Source: Bacteroidota bacterium (GTDB lineage: Bacteria; Bacteroidota; Bacteroidia; Bacteroidales; Tenuifilaceae). Taken from it: a stretch of 36,335 bases of DNA. The stretch is taken from positions 1 to 36,335 of the forward strand of contig JAEXVC010000209.1 of the NCBI GenBank assembly GCA_023406715.1, given 5' to 3'. Below the pieces are notes generated by a model. The model ran no database searches. It had not been told where the DNA came from and saw only the letters and a list, made by a program, of their open reading frames with translations. Positions 1 to 7,471 of the stretch are shown here, piece by piece; position 1 is the first letter of the stretch; every line of letters begins with the position of its first letter. The position numbers and the translations under genes were made by a program.

Positions 1-1707
1 GACTATCACGAAAAGGAAAAGAAATCAGCCCTGGAGGTTGTACTTACAGTTCTCCATGCTGGAGGTAAATTCGACAAGGATAGCTATAAGGTTTCTGGAG
101 GTTTGCATGGTGTTGGGGTATCGTGCGTGAATGCACTATCCGTTAAATTGATTGCAGAGGTTCACAGGAATGGTAAAGTTTACAAACAGGAGTTCTCTAG
201 AGGCAAAGCCATTACTGAGTTACAAACACTTGGCGAATCGGACAGTACAGGAACAATCATCACATTTCTGCCCGATAGTGATATTTTCACTCAAACAACA
301 ACATTCAATTTTGAAATACTAGCATCGCGCTTACGAGAGTTGGCATTCCTTAACAAAGGGATACGCTTATCTTTAATAGATAAACGAGAACTAGTTGAAA
401 ACGGAACAACACACTTCCGCAAAGAGGAATTCTACTCACAGGAAGGATTAAAGGAGTTTATCAAGTTCCTTGATGTAAACAGAGAAAGCTTAACTGAAAA
501 AATCATTTACATTGAATCGGATAAAGGAGAAGTTCCAGTTGAAGTTGCAATGCAGTACAACACCTCGTTCGCCGAGAATGTTCACTCATACGTTAACAAC
601 ATCAACACCATTGAGGGAGGTACACATTTAACTGGTTTCCGCAGGGCACTTACCAGAACACTAAAAAAGTATGCCGAGGATTCAGGAATGCTCTCAAAAC
701 TCAAATTTGATATTAACGGCGACGATTTCCGGGAAGGATTAACCGCAGTAATATCTGTCAAGGTTCAAGAACCTCAATTCGAAGGGCAAACAAAAACTAA
801 ACTTGGAAACCCCGAAGTTAGTCTATCTGTTGACCAAGCAATGAGCGAGGCTTTAGCAAATTACCTTGAGGAAAACCCCAAGGATGCTCGCAATATTGTT
901 CAAAAGGTAATTTTGGCCGCCACCGCTCGTCACGCAGCTCGTAAGGCTAGAGAGATGGTGCAACGTAAAACCGTTCTTTCTGGCTCAGGTTTACCAGGAA
1001 AACTATCGGATTGCTCTGAACGAGACCCTTCCCGTACAGAAGTTTTCCTTGTAGAGGGTGATTCCGCAGGCGGAACCGCAAAGCAAGGCCGCGATAGAAG
1101 CATCCAAGCTATTCTTCCATTAAGAGGTAAAATCCTTAATGTTGAGAAAGCAATGCAGTACAGAATTCTCGAGAATGAGGAAATAAAGAATATCTATACA
1201 GCATTCGGGGTTAGCATTGGTACCGATGAAGACAGCAAAGCACTCAATGTTTCGGGGCTTCGTTATAATAAAATTATTATTATGACCGATGCTGATGTTG
1301 ACGGCAGCCACATCTCAACGTTAATTTTAACATTCTTCTTCCGATATATGATTGACCTAATCAATAAAGGTCACGTGTACATTGCCACTCCACCATTATA
1401 CCTAGTAAAAAAAGGGAAAGAAGAACGCTACTGCTGGAACGAAGAGGAACGCTTAAAAGCGGTAGAAGAAATTGGAAAAGGTAAGGACGGCTCTGTTCAT
1501 GTTCAGCGTTACAAAGGTCTTGGAGAGATGAACGCCGAGCAATTATGGGATACAACAATGAACCCTGCAACCAGAATCTTACGCCAAGTAACCATTGAGA
1601 GTGCTGCCGAAGCAGATAGAATTTTCTCAATGCTAATGGGCGACGAAGTCCCACCCCGTAGAGAGTTCATTGAAACTCATGCAAAATATGCTAAAATTGA
1701 TGCTTAA
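1..1707 (+). CDS. gyrB: DNA gyrase subunit B, 5'-truncated by the window edge
   Basis: The reading frame is open from base 1, so the first visible Met (103) is internal and the gene starts before the window. About 568 C-terminal codons are present. GyrB is the ATPase subunit of the A2B2 topoisomerase that introduces negative supercoils. What is visible: the end of the GHKL ATPase domain (SGGLHGVGVS, the G2/ATP-lid region), the transducer domain, and the TOPRIM domain with VFLVEGDSAGGTAKQGRDR and the metal-binding TDADVDGSHI. The C-terminal RYKGLGEMN segment that contacts GyrA follows. The GDSAGG and RYKGLGEMN forms favour GyrB; ParE is the less likely alternative. The stop is followed immediately by a shared bidirectional terminator. 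Confidence 0.95.
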   Translation, partial: DYHEKEKKSALEVVLTVLHAGGKFDKDSYKVSGGLHGVGVSCVNALSVKLIAEVHRNGKVYKQEFSRGKAITELQTLGESDSTGTIITFLPDSDIFTQTTTFNFEILASRLRELAFLNKGIRLSLIDKRELVENGTTHFRKEEFYSQEGLKEFIKFLDVNRESLTEKIIYIESDKGEVPVEVAMQYNTSFAENVHSYVNNINTIEGGTHLTGFRRALTRTLKKYAEDSGMLSKLKFDINGDDFREGLTAVISVKVQEPQFEGQTKTKLGNPEVSLSVDQAMSEALANYLEENPKDARNIVQKVILAATARHAARKAREMVQRKTVLSGSGLPGKLSDCSERDPSRTEVFLVEGDSAGGTAKQGRDRSIQAILPLRGKILNVEKAMQYRILENEEIKNIYTAFGVSIGTDEDSKALNVSGLRYNKIIIMTDADVDGSHISTLILTFFFRYMIDLINKGHVYIATPPLYLVKKGKEERYCWNEEERLKAVEEIGKGKDGSVHVQRYKGLGEMNAEQLWDTTMNPATRILRQVTIESAAEADRIFSMLMGDEVPPRREFIETHAKYAKIDA

Positions 1708-1727
1708 TTGCTGCATACAATACAAAG

Positions 1728-1757
1728 AAGGCTGCAAATTTGCAGCCTTTATTTTTG
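1728..1757. terminator. Bidirectional terminator between gyrB and the MORN-like gene
   Basis: 1728-1749 is a perfect 22-bp palindrome (arms AAGGCTGCAAA / TTTGCAGCCTT) followed by a T-rich stretch on the plus strand and preceded by A-rich sequence, so it can end transcription from both sides. Its right end overlaps the stop codon of the convergent minus-strand gene (1749-1751). Confidence 0.8.
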
Positions 1758-2915
1758 TCCACTCAAAAGTTCCATCCGTTTGACTAAAACTCCATTCGGT
1801 TCATATAGCCACTTTACCGAAACTGACTTACCATTAATGTAGTAAATTCGCGCTGCCACGTTTCCGTCTGGATAAAACGTAGTCCATACTCCATTGTGCT
1901 TATCGTTAATATATAAACCCGATAGTAAAAGTGCTCCAGTTTTATCAAAATAATCCCAAAGTCCAGATGCCTTTCCATCTATATAATCGCCCTGCTGCTT
2001 CATCTGTCCATTTTCGTAAAAAACAACCCAACCACCACTATATAAACCATTAAAAAAAAGACCTTTTGAATATTTATTACCATTAGGATAGTAACTAACC
2101 CATTCCCCTTCTTTTTTATCATTTTGGTACAAACCAACCTCCATTAAGTCACCGCTTTCATAAAATGCAACAAAAGCACCCTCCTGTACTCCATCTTTGA
2201 ACTCTGAAATCTCCTTTACTTTGCCGGTCTCATAGTAACTCGTTAACTTCCCATTTAATTTACCCTTAATATAGAATGCCTTTCTTTGTATTAGTCCGTT
2301 CTTATAATAAGTGTAAAGCGTATCGCAATATCTATCATTAACCTTCCTTCCAGAATAATTCAACTCTCCGGTATCATAAAAGGTTTTCCACAAACCACAG
2401 ACCGTATCGTTTTTGTATTCAGCAATTAAGCGAGTTTTTCCATTCGGAGTAAAAACTTCACTCAAGCCATTTAACATCCCGTTTTTATAATGTGATTTAC
2501 TATCAATGCTACCACTTGGATGATAGGTAATTAATTCCCCATCTAACTTATCAGACAAATAATACCCTGTTTGGTAAACTGAACCATCAAAATTCCAAAA
2601 AGTAAAATCCCCATTCTTCAATCCATTATCATAAACAAACCTACTCTTCCTAGGGCCCTTTGGAAAATATGTTATCCAAACACTATCAGGCTTACCATCA
2701 TTATAATATCCTTCCTGATGAACTCTACCATCATCATAATATAATTTATAAAGGCCTTGCCTAACAGAATCTTTCCCAACAACAAACCCTTGATATTTTT
2801 CCTTAACCAAACCATTATGCCCAACTTTCTCAACCATAAAAAAGGACTGTTGCCCCAATGCAATGCTTGAGGCAACTAGTAAATAAAAAAAGAATATAGT
2901 TTTTATAAATATCAC
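1749..2915 (-). CDS. Secreted MORN-2-type repeat protein (14 repeats)
   Basis: The protein has 388 residues. The start is GTG, two bases past the stop of the upstream chaperone gene, so the two are probably translationally coupled. A signal peptide (about residues 1-21, ending ALGQ) is followed by about 14 repeats of 23-24 residues of the type W-x-x-YYPNG-x(6-7)-G-x-Y-x-NGK-x-x-G. This is the MORN_2 / YwqK-like repeat. In this family the repeats form an elongated beta-meander surface; no enzymatic function is implied. The YwqK 'antitoxin' label that databases attach to such repeats has no support here, because there is no toxin partner. The context suggests an extracytoplasmic accessory factor of the chaperone-usher-like locus; that role is inferred. 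Confidence 0.8.
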   Translation of the reverse strand: MIFIKTIFFFYLLVASSIALGQQSFFMVEKVGHNGLVKEKYQGFVVGKDSVRQGLYKLYYDDGRVHQEGYYNDGKPDSVWITYFPKGPRKSRFVYDNGLKNGDFTFWNFDGSVYQTGYYLSDKLDGELITYHPSGSIDSKSHYKNGMLNGLSEVFTPNGKTRLIAEYKNDTVCGLWKTFYDTGELNYSGRKVNDRYCDTLYTYYKNGLIQRKAFYIKGKLNGKLTSYYETGKVKEISEFKDGVQEGAFVAFYESGDLMEVGLYQNDKKEGEWVSYYPNGNKYSKGLFFNGLYSGGWVVFYENGQMKQQGDYIDGKASGLWDYFDKTGALLLSGLYINDKHNGVWTTFYPDGNVAARIYYINGKSVSVKWLYEPNGVLVKRMELLSGQK

Positions 2916-2917
2916 TT

Positions 2918-3775
2918 CTAAGGATTTATCCTTGTAGTATCAGGCACTATTGCACGAACAGCTTCTTTAACTTCAATAATTAGTTGCGTTCCTTCAAGCG
3001 GAAACTTGGGCCCATAATCAACAATTGCAGCTAATGCATATTTTCCTGGAGATAACTCGCTTGGCAGAATCAACTCAATATTTCTACTCATTTTTGGAAA
3101 AACCTCCAATTCCTGAGTTGGAAACTGTTTTTCCTCAGCAGTCAATATATTCGAAGCTAGCAAATAAATTTTAAACTTTGTCACCTTGTCACCCAAATTC
3201 TCAACAGTAGCTGAAAATGTTCTGTTAACAGCATTTGTTGTGGTGGTTTCCACAAGGTTGCTAATCTTTAGCGACTGATTTATATTTGAGCGAGGTGATT
3301 GATAAATCTCAACACCAATTCGTCCTGTAACAGTAACGCCTGTTCCAAGTTTTTTATCGGCATTCCAACTTGTCTGCTCAACAGATGGCTGGATATAAAG
3401 CATACACCAAGCAGCACCATAGTCTTCCCCTGGAACAAGCATGCTAACCTGAATACTAATATCCTCATTCGGATTTAACTCAAAGAATGCTGGATTAATG
3501 TTTATCCAATTTGCACAGGAACGCTTTGTTGAGTTAGGAGGCAAAGTTTTTTTATCGCCATTGCTGGATACAAGAAAATCTGAAATAGATATTGTATAAG
3601 CGGTTTTTCTTCCGCTATGGTTTTTTATGTTCAGAGTTTTAGTCTGATTTGTTGCAGGCTCTGCATTAAACTCCAACCTCACTGGCGAAACCTCAAAATC
3701 TTGCCCGATACCAACTTGAGGTAAACACAACATAGCAAGCACAACGAAAATCAATCTAAATTCTATTTTCTTCAT
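2918..3775 (-). CDS. Periplasmic Ig-fold chaperone-like protein (fimbrial/archaic chaperone type)
   Basis: The protein has 285 residues with a signal peptide (about 1-24, ending VGIGQ). The mature N-terminus, DFEVSPVRLEFNAEPATN, followed by an N-x(4)-KTAYTISISDF strand, a PAFFELNPNED segment and a P-G-E-DYGAAWCMLYI strand, follows the layout of periplasmic pilus chaperones, especially the archaic CsuC-like type. In that pattern a 'V-P-R-l' G1/A1 strand is followed by a 'P-x-x-f-x-L-x-P' turn. A second Ig-like domain covers roughly 160-270. Chaperones of this fold complete subunit beta-sandwiches by donor-strand complementation. Assignment to this superfamily is by pattern, not by alignment. 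It is the first gene of a minus-strand pair with the MORN-like gene and is divergent from the SpoIIE gene and the subunit genes. Confidence 0.65.
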   Translation of the reverse strand: MKKIEFRLIFVVLAMLCLPQVGIGQDFEVSPVRLEFNAEPATNQTKTLNIKNHSGRKTAYTISISDFLVSSNGDKKTLPPNSTKRSCANWININPAFFELNPNEDISIQVSMLVPGEDYGAAWCMLYIQPSVEQTSWNADKKLGTGVTVTGRIGVEIYQSPRSNINQSLKISNLVETTTTNAVNRTFSATVENLGDKVTKFKIYLLASNILTAEEKQFPTQELEVFPKMSRNIELILPSELSPGKYALAAIVDYGPKFPLEGTQLIIEVKEAVRAIVPDTTRINP

Positions 3776-4144
3776 AATTAAATATTAATTTATAAAACAC
3801 GAAAATAAGACAAAAAAAAATAAAACAAAACTTATTCCAAACTTGAATCATCAAAAAAAAATTTAAACTCATATAACAATGTCATTTTTTAAACTGGTAT
3901 ACCTTAGAGAAAACTCTAACGCTTAATGCTATTCTACCTGCATGTCGACAAAAAAGTGAACATCAATCACTGCTGTTAACTATATGACATTTACTCCTAA
4001 TAATATTTCAGACATTTTCTTTAGCCATAAAATAGATTCTCTTCAAGTTTAGTTTATGCTGATTAACCATTAAATTATTACCAAAAATATTTCCTCATTA
4101 AAAAACTTTAACTAAGTTTGAATTAAATACTAAAAAGTAAATAA
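3776..4144. other. AT-rich divergent intergenic region
   Basis: This 369-bp stretch separates the chaperone gene (minus) from the SpoIIE phosphatase gene (plus) and contains no convincing coding frame. It is very AT-rich, with poly-A runs, and must carry divergent promoters. The clearest box is TAAGTTTG at 4113-4120, listed separately. I see no strong hairpin or RNA element in it. Confidence 0.6.
4113..4120 (+). promoter_or_regulatory. Candidate -7 box for the SpoIIE phosphatase gene
   Basis: TAAGTTTG matches the Bacteroidota -7 consensus TAnnTTTG and lies 24 bp before the TTG start codon. No clean TTTG -33 element is found at the usual distance, so the call rests on one box only. Confidence 0.35.
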
Positions 4145-6010
4145 TTGAAAACGGCTCTTAATCTATTTATAATTATTTGTTTTACAGTTATTGCATCCGT
4201 AAAAAGCAATGCTCAGGAGATATCAATACTTCCGCAGCAAAAACAAAACGATGTTGAAAGGTACAAAGAGCTTGTTAGCCGTTACAAACAAGCGGATAAT
4301 GCACAACAAGCAGCATTCTACTTAAACAAAATTGCATTCGTATACTGGGAAAATGGGAATATTAAGGAAGCCATAAACTACTTCCTTGAAACTGTTCCTC
4401 TAAACGAAAAGATTAGAAATTTCAATGACATTAAGGCAGTTTATAGCAACATTGCATTAATTTATGCCGATATGGATAGGCTTGACATTACTCTTGACTA
4501 TTTCTATAAAAGTTTAGAGATTAGAAAAAAAATGAACAGTAAATTTGAGGTTGCTGCTGGCTTAATTGATGTTGCTTATATTCATACGGCCTTAAACCAA
4601 ACCGAAAAAGCCATCAAACTCCTAGATGAGGCATATGCATTATCACAAGAGGTTAACAATCCTCGTTTAATACTCAATTGTCTAAAATTACTTGCACAAA
4701 ATTACGACAAGTTAGGTAATACAGCTAAGGCCAATGAGTATTCCAGCAAATTTGCCATGTACGAAAAGATGCTCGAAACCCAAACTATAAAAACAGAAGC
4801 TGAAGTCAAAATTAGTCAATCCCAAGCTGAGGTTGAAAGCGAAAAGATGAAACGGGAGCAACAGCGATTACTAATGGATTTAAAAGAATTACAAGCGAAA
4901 GCGAAGCAAGACTCTCTTACCTATATTGTTATAACGAAACAAGATAGTTTAAAAAAAGCAGAAGATGAGGCTAGAGCCCGTCAAACAGAAATTGACTTGT
5001 TGAATAAAGACAAAGAACTTGCCGATACAAAAATCAGGGAACAAGAGGCGCAATCGCGTGCTCAGCAATTAATTATATATTCAGCCTTTGCTTTCCTTGC
5101 ATTGGTTTTCTTTGCAACAATTGCCATTTACAAAAATTACAGAGACAAGAAAAAGGCAAATCAACTTTTGAATCTTCAAAATATTGAGATACAAAACCAA
5201 CGCGACCATATCCAAAAACAAAATGAGAATATAAATAAGAGTATAAACTACGCTCAGGGGATCCAAAAAGCACTTCTCCCACCCCAAACAAACTTACAAG
5301 CCATATTTTCCGAATCATTTATATTTTTCCGACCACGCGATGTCGTTAGTGGTGACTATTACTGGTTTAAAGAACTTACCACTGGTTTTGGTCAAGATGA
5401 AAAAACAGGAAAAATTGCGGTTGCAGCTATTGACTGCACTGGACACGGTGTTCCTGGTGCATTCTTATCAATGATTGGTTACAACTTGCTCGATGATATC
5501 GTATATAGAGGTATAAATAAACCTGGCGAGATCTTAAAGGAATTAAACAATGGTATAAGAAGAACGCTAAGACAAGATGAAACAGAAAACCGCGATGGTA
5601 TGGATATGGCTCTTTGCGTTGTGGATTTAAATAATAAAATAGTAGAGTTCTCCGGAGCTAAAAATCCTCTTGTATATGTTGCTAACGACGAAGTATTCAG
5701 AATTAGAGGTGATAAAGAATCAATTGGAGGAGGTATGGGATACATGGAAAATGATTTTACAACACACTCCATTCAAATTCAGCATCCAACATGGTTCTAT
5801 ATGTTCTCCGATGGATTTATTGATCAATTCGGAGGTGCTGATGGTCGAAAATTTATGATTAAAAACTTTATAGATTTTTTAGCAAGCATTTCAATTCTCC
5901 CCCCTGACCAACAAAGAGAAATGCTTAAAAACACTTTGAAAGACTGGCTAGGTACAAAATATACGCAAGTTGACGATATTTTAGTTGTAGGGTTTAAAGT
6001 AATGCCATAG
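4145..6010 (+). CDS. TPR / coiled-coil / TM sensor with SpoIIE-type PP2C phosphatase domain
   Basis: The protein has 621 residues and a TTG start; the signal sequence follows directly (KTALNLFIIICFTVIASVKSNAQ) and no ATG fits better. The order is: signal peptide 1-24; TPR helices about 40-205 (for example YSNIALIYADMDRLDITLDY); a coiled coil 205-305; a membrane helix 309-329; a cytoplasmic coiled coil 335-365; and a SpoIIE/PPM phosphatase domain 375-621. The metal-binding acidic residues are visible: D404 (SGDYYW), D430 (DCTGHGVPGAF), SDGFIDQFGG, and QVDDILVVGF near the end. The topology puts the TPRs in the periplasm and the Ser/Thr phosphatase inside. Such phosphatases usually act on STAS or SiaC-type phosphoproteins, and a SiaC homologue lies at 11859. 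It stands between the chaperone and the subunit genes and probably regulates them or their export; that is inference. Confidence 0.88.
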   Translation: MKTALNLFIIICFTVIASVKSNAQEISILPQQKQNDVERYKELVSRYKQADNAQQAAFYLNKIAFVYWENGNIKEAINYFLETVPLNEKIRNFNDIKAVYSNIALIYADMDRLDITLDYFYKSLEIRKKMNSKFEVAAGLIDVAYIHTALNQTEKAIKLLDEAYALSQEVNNPRLILNCLKLLAQNYDKLGNTAKANEYSSKFAMYEKMLETQTIKTEAEVKISQSQAEVESEKMKREQQRLLMDLKELQAKAKQDSLTYIVITKQDSLKKAEDEARARQTEIDLLNKDKELADTKIREQEAQSRAQQLIIYSAFAFLALVFFATIAIYKNYRDKKKANQLLNLQNIEIQNQRDHIQKQNENINKSINYAQGIQKALLPPQTNLQAIFSESFIFFRPRDVVSGDYYWFKELTTGFGQDEKTGKIAVAAIDCTGHGVPGAFLSMIGYNLLDDIVYRGINKPGEILKELNNGIRRTLRQDETENRDGMDMALCVVDLNNKIVEFSGAKNPLVYVANDEVFRIRGDKESIGGGMGYMENDFTTHSIQIQHPTWFYMFSDGFIDQFGGADGRKFMIKNFIDFLASISILPPDQQREMLKNTLKDWLGTKYTQVDDILVVGFKVMP

Positions 6011-6041
6011 AAACAAACCTATTCTGAATACTCATTTATGA

Positions 6042-6069
6042 AAAAGAAGGTAATAATCCTTCTTTTTTA
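6042..6069 (+). terminator. Rho-independent terminator after the SpoIIE gene
   Basis: The stem AAAGAAGG (6042-6049) pairs with CCTTCTTT (6057-6064), with loop TAATAAT and a T-run behind it. It lies 32 bp after the stop codon and separates the phosphatase transcript from the subunit genes. Confidence 0.75.
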
Positions 6070-6078
6070 AATTCAGGG

Positions 6079-6114
6079 TATCAACAACACGGAACCACAC
6101 ATCAACAACACGGA
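6079..6114. repeat. Two 15-bp direct repeats at 21-bp period upstream of the subunit genes
   Basis: ATCAACAACACGGAA occurs at 6079-6093 and exactly again at 6100-6114. The 21-bp period equals two helical turns, so both copies face the same side of the DNA. They lie 180-220 bp upstream of the first subunit ATG and after the preceding terminator. This fits a paired activator or repressor site, but the regulator is unknown. Confidence 0.6.
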
Positions 6115-6295
6115 ATTCGCGACAAACTACAATCTGCTTACAACGAATGACATAAATCACAGCTAACAGTATTTTCAAGTACAAAATCAAATAATTAATC
6201 AACAAAATTTGCATAATAAATAATTTTTATAGTATTTTTAAATTTATTTTACTTGAAACTAAAGGAAAACACTTTATTAATTAAATTTTACGACT

Positions 6296-6850
6296 ATGAG
6301 AAAATTCTTTTACTCAGCAGTTATGTTAGCCTTAAGCTATGTGAGCGTTGGGCAAACATTACAGGATAACGCAGTTATTCCTATTTCTGTTACGCTTAAC
6401 TCAATACTAAGATTGAATGTAACCTCTGGCGGTAACATCCAATTTGTATTTAACACAATGGCTCAGTACAATGGTGGTATTACTGGTACCGACCAAACCA
6501 CAACAATCTTCAACGTATCATCTTCTCGTGCTTACGAGGTTATGATGGGTGCCGAAGGAACTGACCTATTTGGAGTAGAGACTGGACTTAGCATCCCTCT
6601 TGCTGTAATTCAATACAATTTGGCAAAACTAGTTGGTCCCGCCACAGCAACAGTTACAGGAGCAGGCCCTTTTGCTTTGGATGAGAGAGCTAACGACGTT
6701 TCAATCTGTGCCAATACTACAGCTACAGCTGCTGTTCCTGACGAATACTCCATCCTATGGAATGCCGGAACTGCTGCTGCTTTCAGAGCAACAAATTATC
6801 CTCCCGATGTTTATGTAACCAATGTTTACTTAACATTGTTACCAAACTAA
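6296..6850 (+). CDS. Small secreted beta protein, putative fimbrial-like subunit 1
   Basis: The protein has 184 residues with a signal peptide (1-20, ending SVGQ), and is rich in Thr, Val, Asn and Ala with no cysteine pair and no charged core, as in many beta-sandwich subunits. The motif F-V-FNTMAQYNGGITG (about 50-64) is shared with the next gene. The C-terminus alternates hydrophobic residues (DVYVTNVYLTLLPN), as in the last strand of CsuA/B- or spore-coat-U-like pilins. It starts the transcript behind the 21-bp-phased repeats and is followed by a long hairpin, the arrangement often seen behind an abundant structural subunit. I cannot assign it to a named family; the subunit role is inferred from the chaperone and barrel neighbours. 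Confidence 0.6.
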   Translation: MRKFFYSAVMLALSYVSVGQTLQDNAVIPISVTLNSILRLNVTSGGNIQFVFNTMAQYNGGITGTDQTTTIFNVSSSRAYEVMMGAEGTDLFGVETGLSIPLAVIQYNLAKLVGPATATVTGAGPFALDERANDVSICANTTATAAVPDEYSILWNAGTAAAFRATNYPPDVYVTNVYLTLLPN

Positions 6851-6860
6851 TTTCTCATTC

Positions 6861-6903
6861 AGGCTGTTTTGTAAGTATGTCAGAGTTACTTACAAAACAG
6901 CCT
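6861..6903 (+). promoter_or_regulatory. 17-bp perfect intergenic hairpin between the two subunit genes
   Basis: The arm at 6861-6877 (AGGCTGTTTTGTAAGTA) is perfectly complementary to 6887-6903, with a 9-nt loop. No T-run follows on the plus strand, so it is more likely a partial attenuator or an mRNA 3'-stabilising stem than a full terminator. The next gene starts 16 bp later. It would make subunit 1 more abundant than the downstream genes. Confidence 0.75.
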
Positions 6904-6918
6904 ATTGTATGAAAAAAT

Positions 6919-7455
6919 ATGACTTTTACCAAAAATTGGTTTTTATACTCTTTTTTACTCATAGTTTTCTGTAGCATTATATCTGTTAAGGCTCTATCGC
7001 AGCCTATAACAGAGTTAAGGGTTATTGGAAACTCTGCTACCTTTTTATTCAACACCATAAAACAATACACTGATGGAATAACTCTATCAGAAAATCACAC
7101 AACTATACGAATTCGATTTCAAATTACGGGTAAAACCGCATGGCAAATTGTTGCTTGGACTGATTATTCAAACATTGAATACGAAGAAGGTGTAGAATTT
7201 ATTCCAATTACAAATTTCTCCGTTTTGATAAATACTGCATCAATTGCTCCCACCGCCCCTGCCACTGTTACAGGCTATACAACTCCATTTACACCATCAA
7301 CAACCCCAACCGCTTTAATATGGGGAAACGGAGCTCCAGGGGTAGACTCAGTAGTGGAATTTAAAATTTATTATAAAATTTCCCCAACTGGTCTAGGAGC
7401 GCTACCTAATGGCACTTATTATGTTCCTTTACAACTTCGGTTGGAAGAACAATAA
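6919..7455 (+). CDS. Small secreted beta protein, putative fimbrial-like subunit 2
   Basis: The protein has 178 residues and an N-terminal signal peptide (about 1-27, ending KALSQ). The segment FLFNTIKQYTDGIT (about 43-56) matches the FVFNTMAQYNGGIT of the preceding protein, so the two are distant paralogues. A central W-x-IVAWTDYSN strand and a C-terminal NGTYYVPLQLRLEEQ strand resemble the terminal strand of pilin-like beta-sandwiches. It follows the hairpin and precedes the barrel gene by 16 bp, so both are probably on one transcript. A minor or tip/adaptor subunit is the natural guess because of its lower predicted expression. Not recognised as a named family. Confidence 0.6.
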   Translation: MTFTKNWFLYSFLLIVFCSIISVKALSQPITELRVIGNSATFLFNTIKQYTDGITLSENHTTIRIRFQITGKTAWQIVAWTDYSNIEYEEGVEFIPITNFSVLINTASIAPTAPATVTGYTTPFTPSTTPTALIWGNGAPGVDSVVEFKIYYKISPTGLGALPNGTYYVPLQLRLEEQ

Positions 7456-7471
7456 ACATACAAGTTTTTGA

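Noticed and set aside
103..1707. Full-length GyrB starting at the ATG at 103
   Set aside because: The frame is open and homologous back to base 1, so the Met is internal.
1749..2915. Toxin-antitoxin system based on the YwqK-like label of the MORN protein
   Set aside because: The protein has a signal peptide and no toxin gene is adjacent; the label reflects repeat similarity only.
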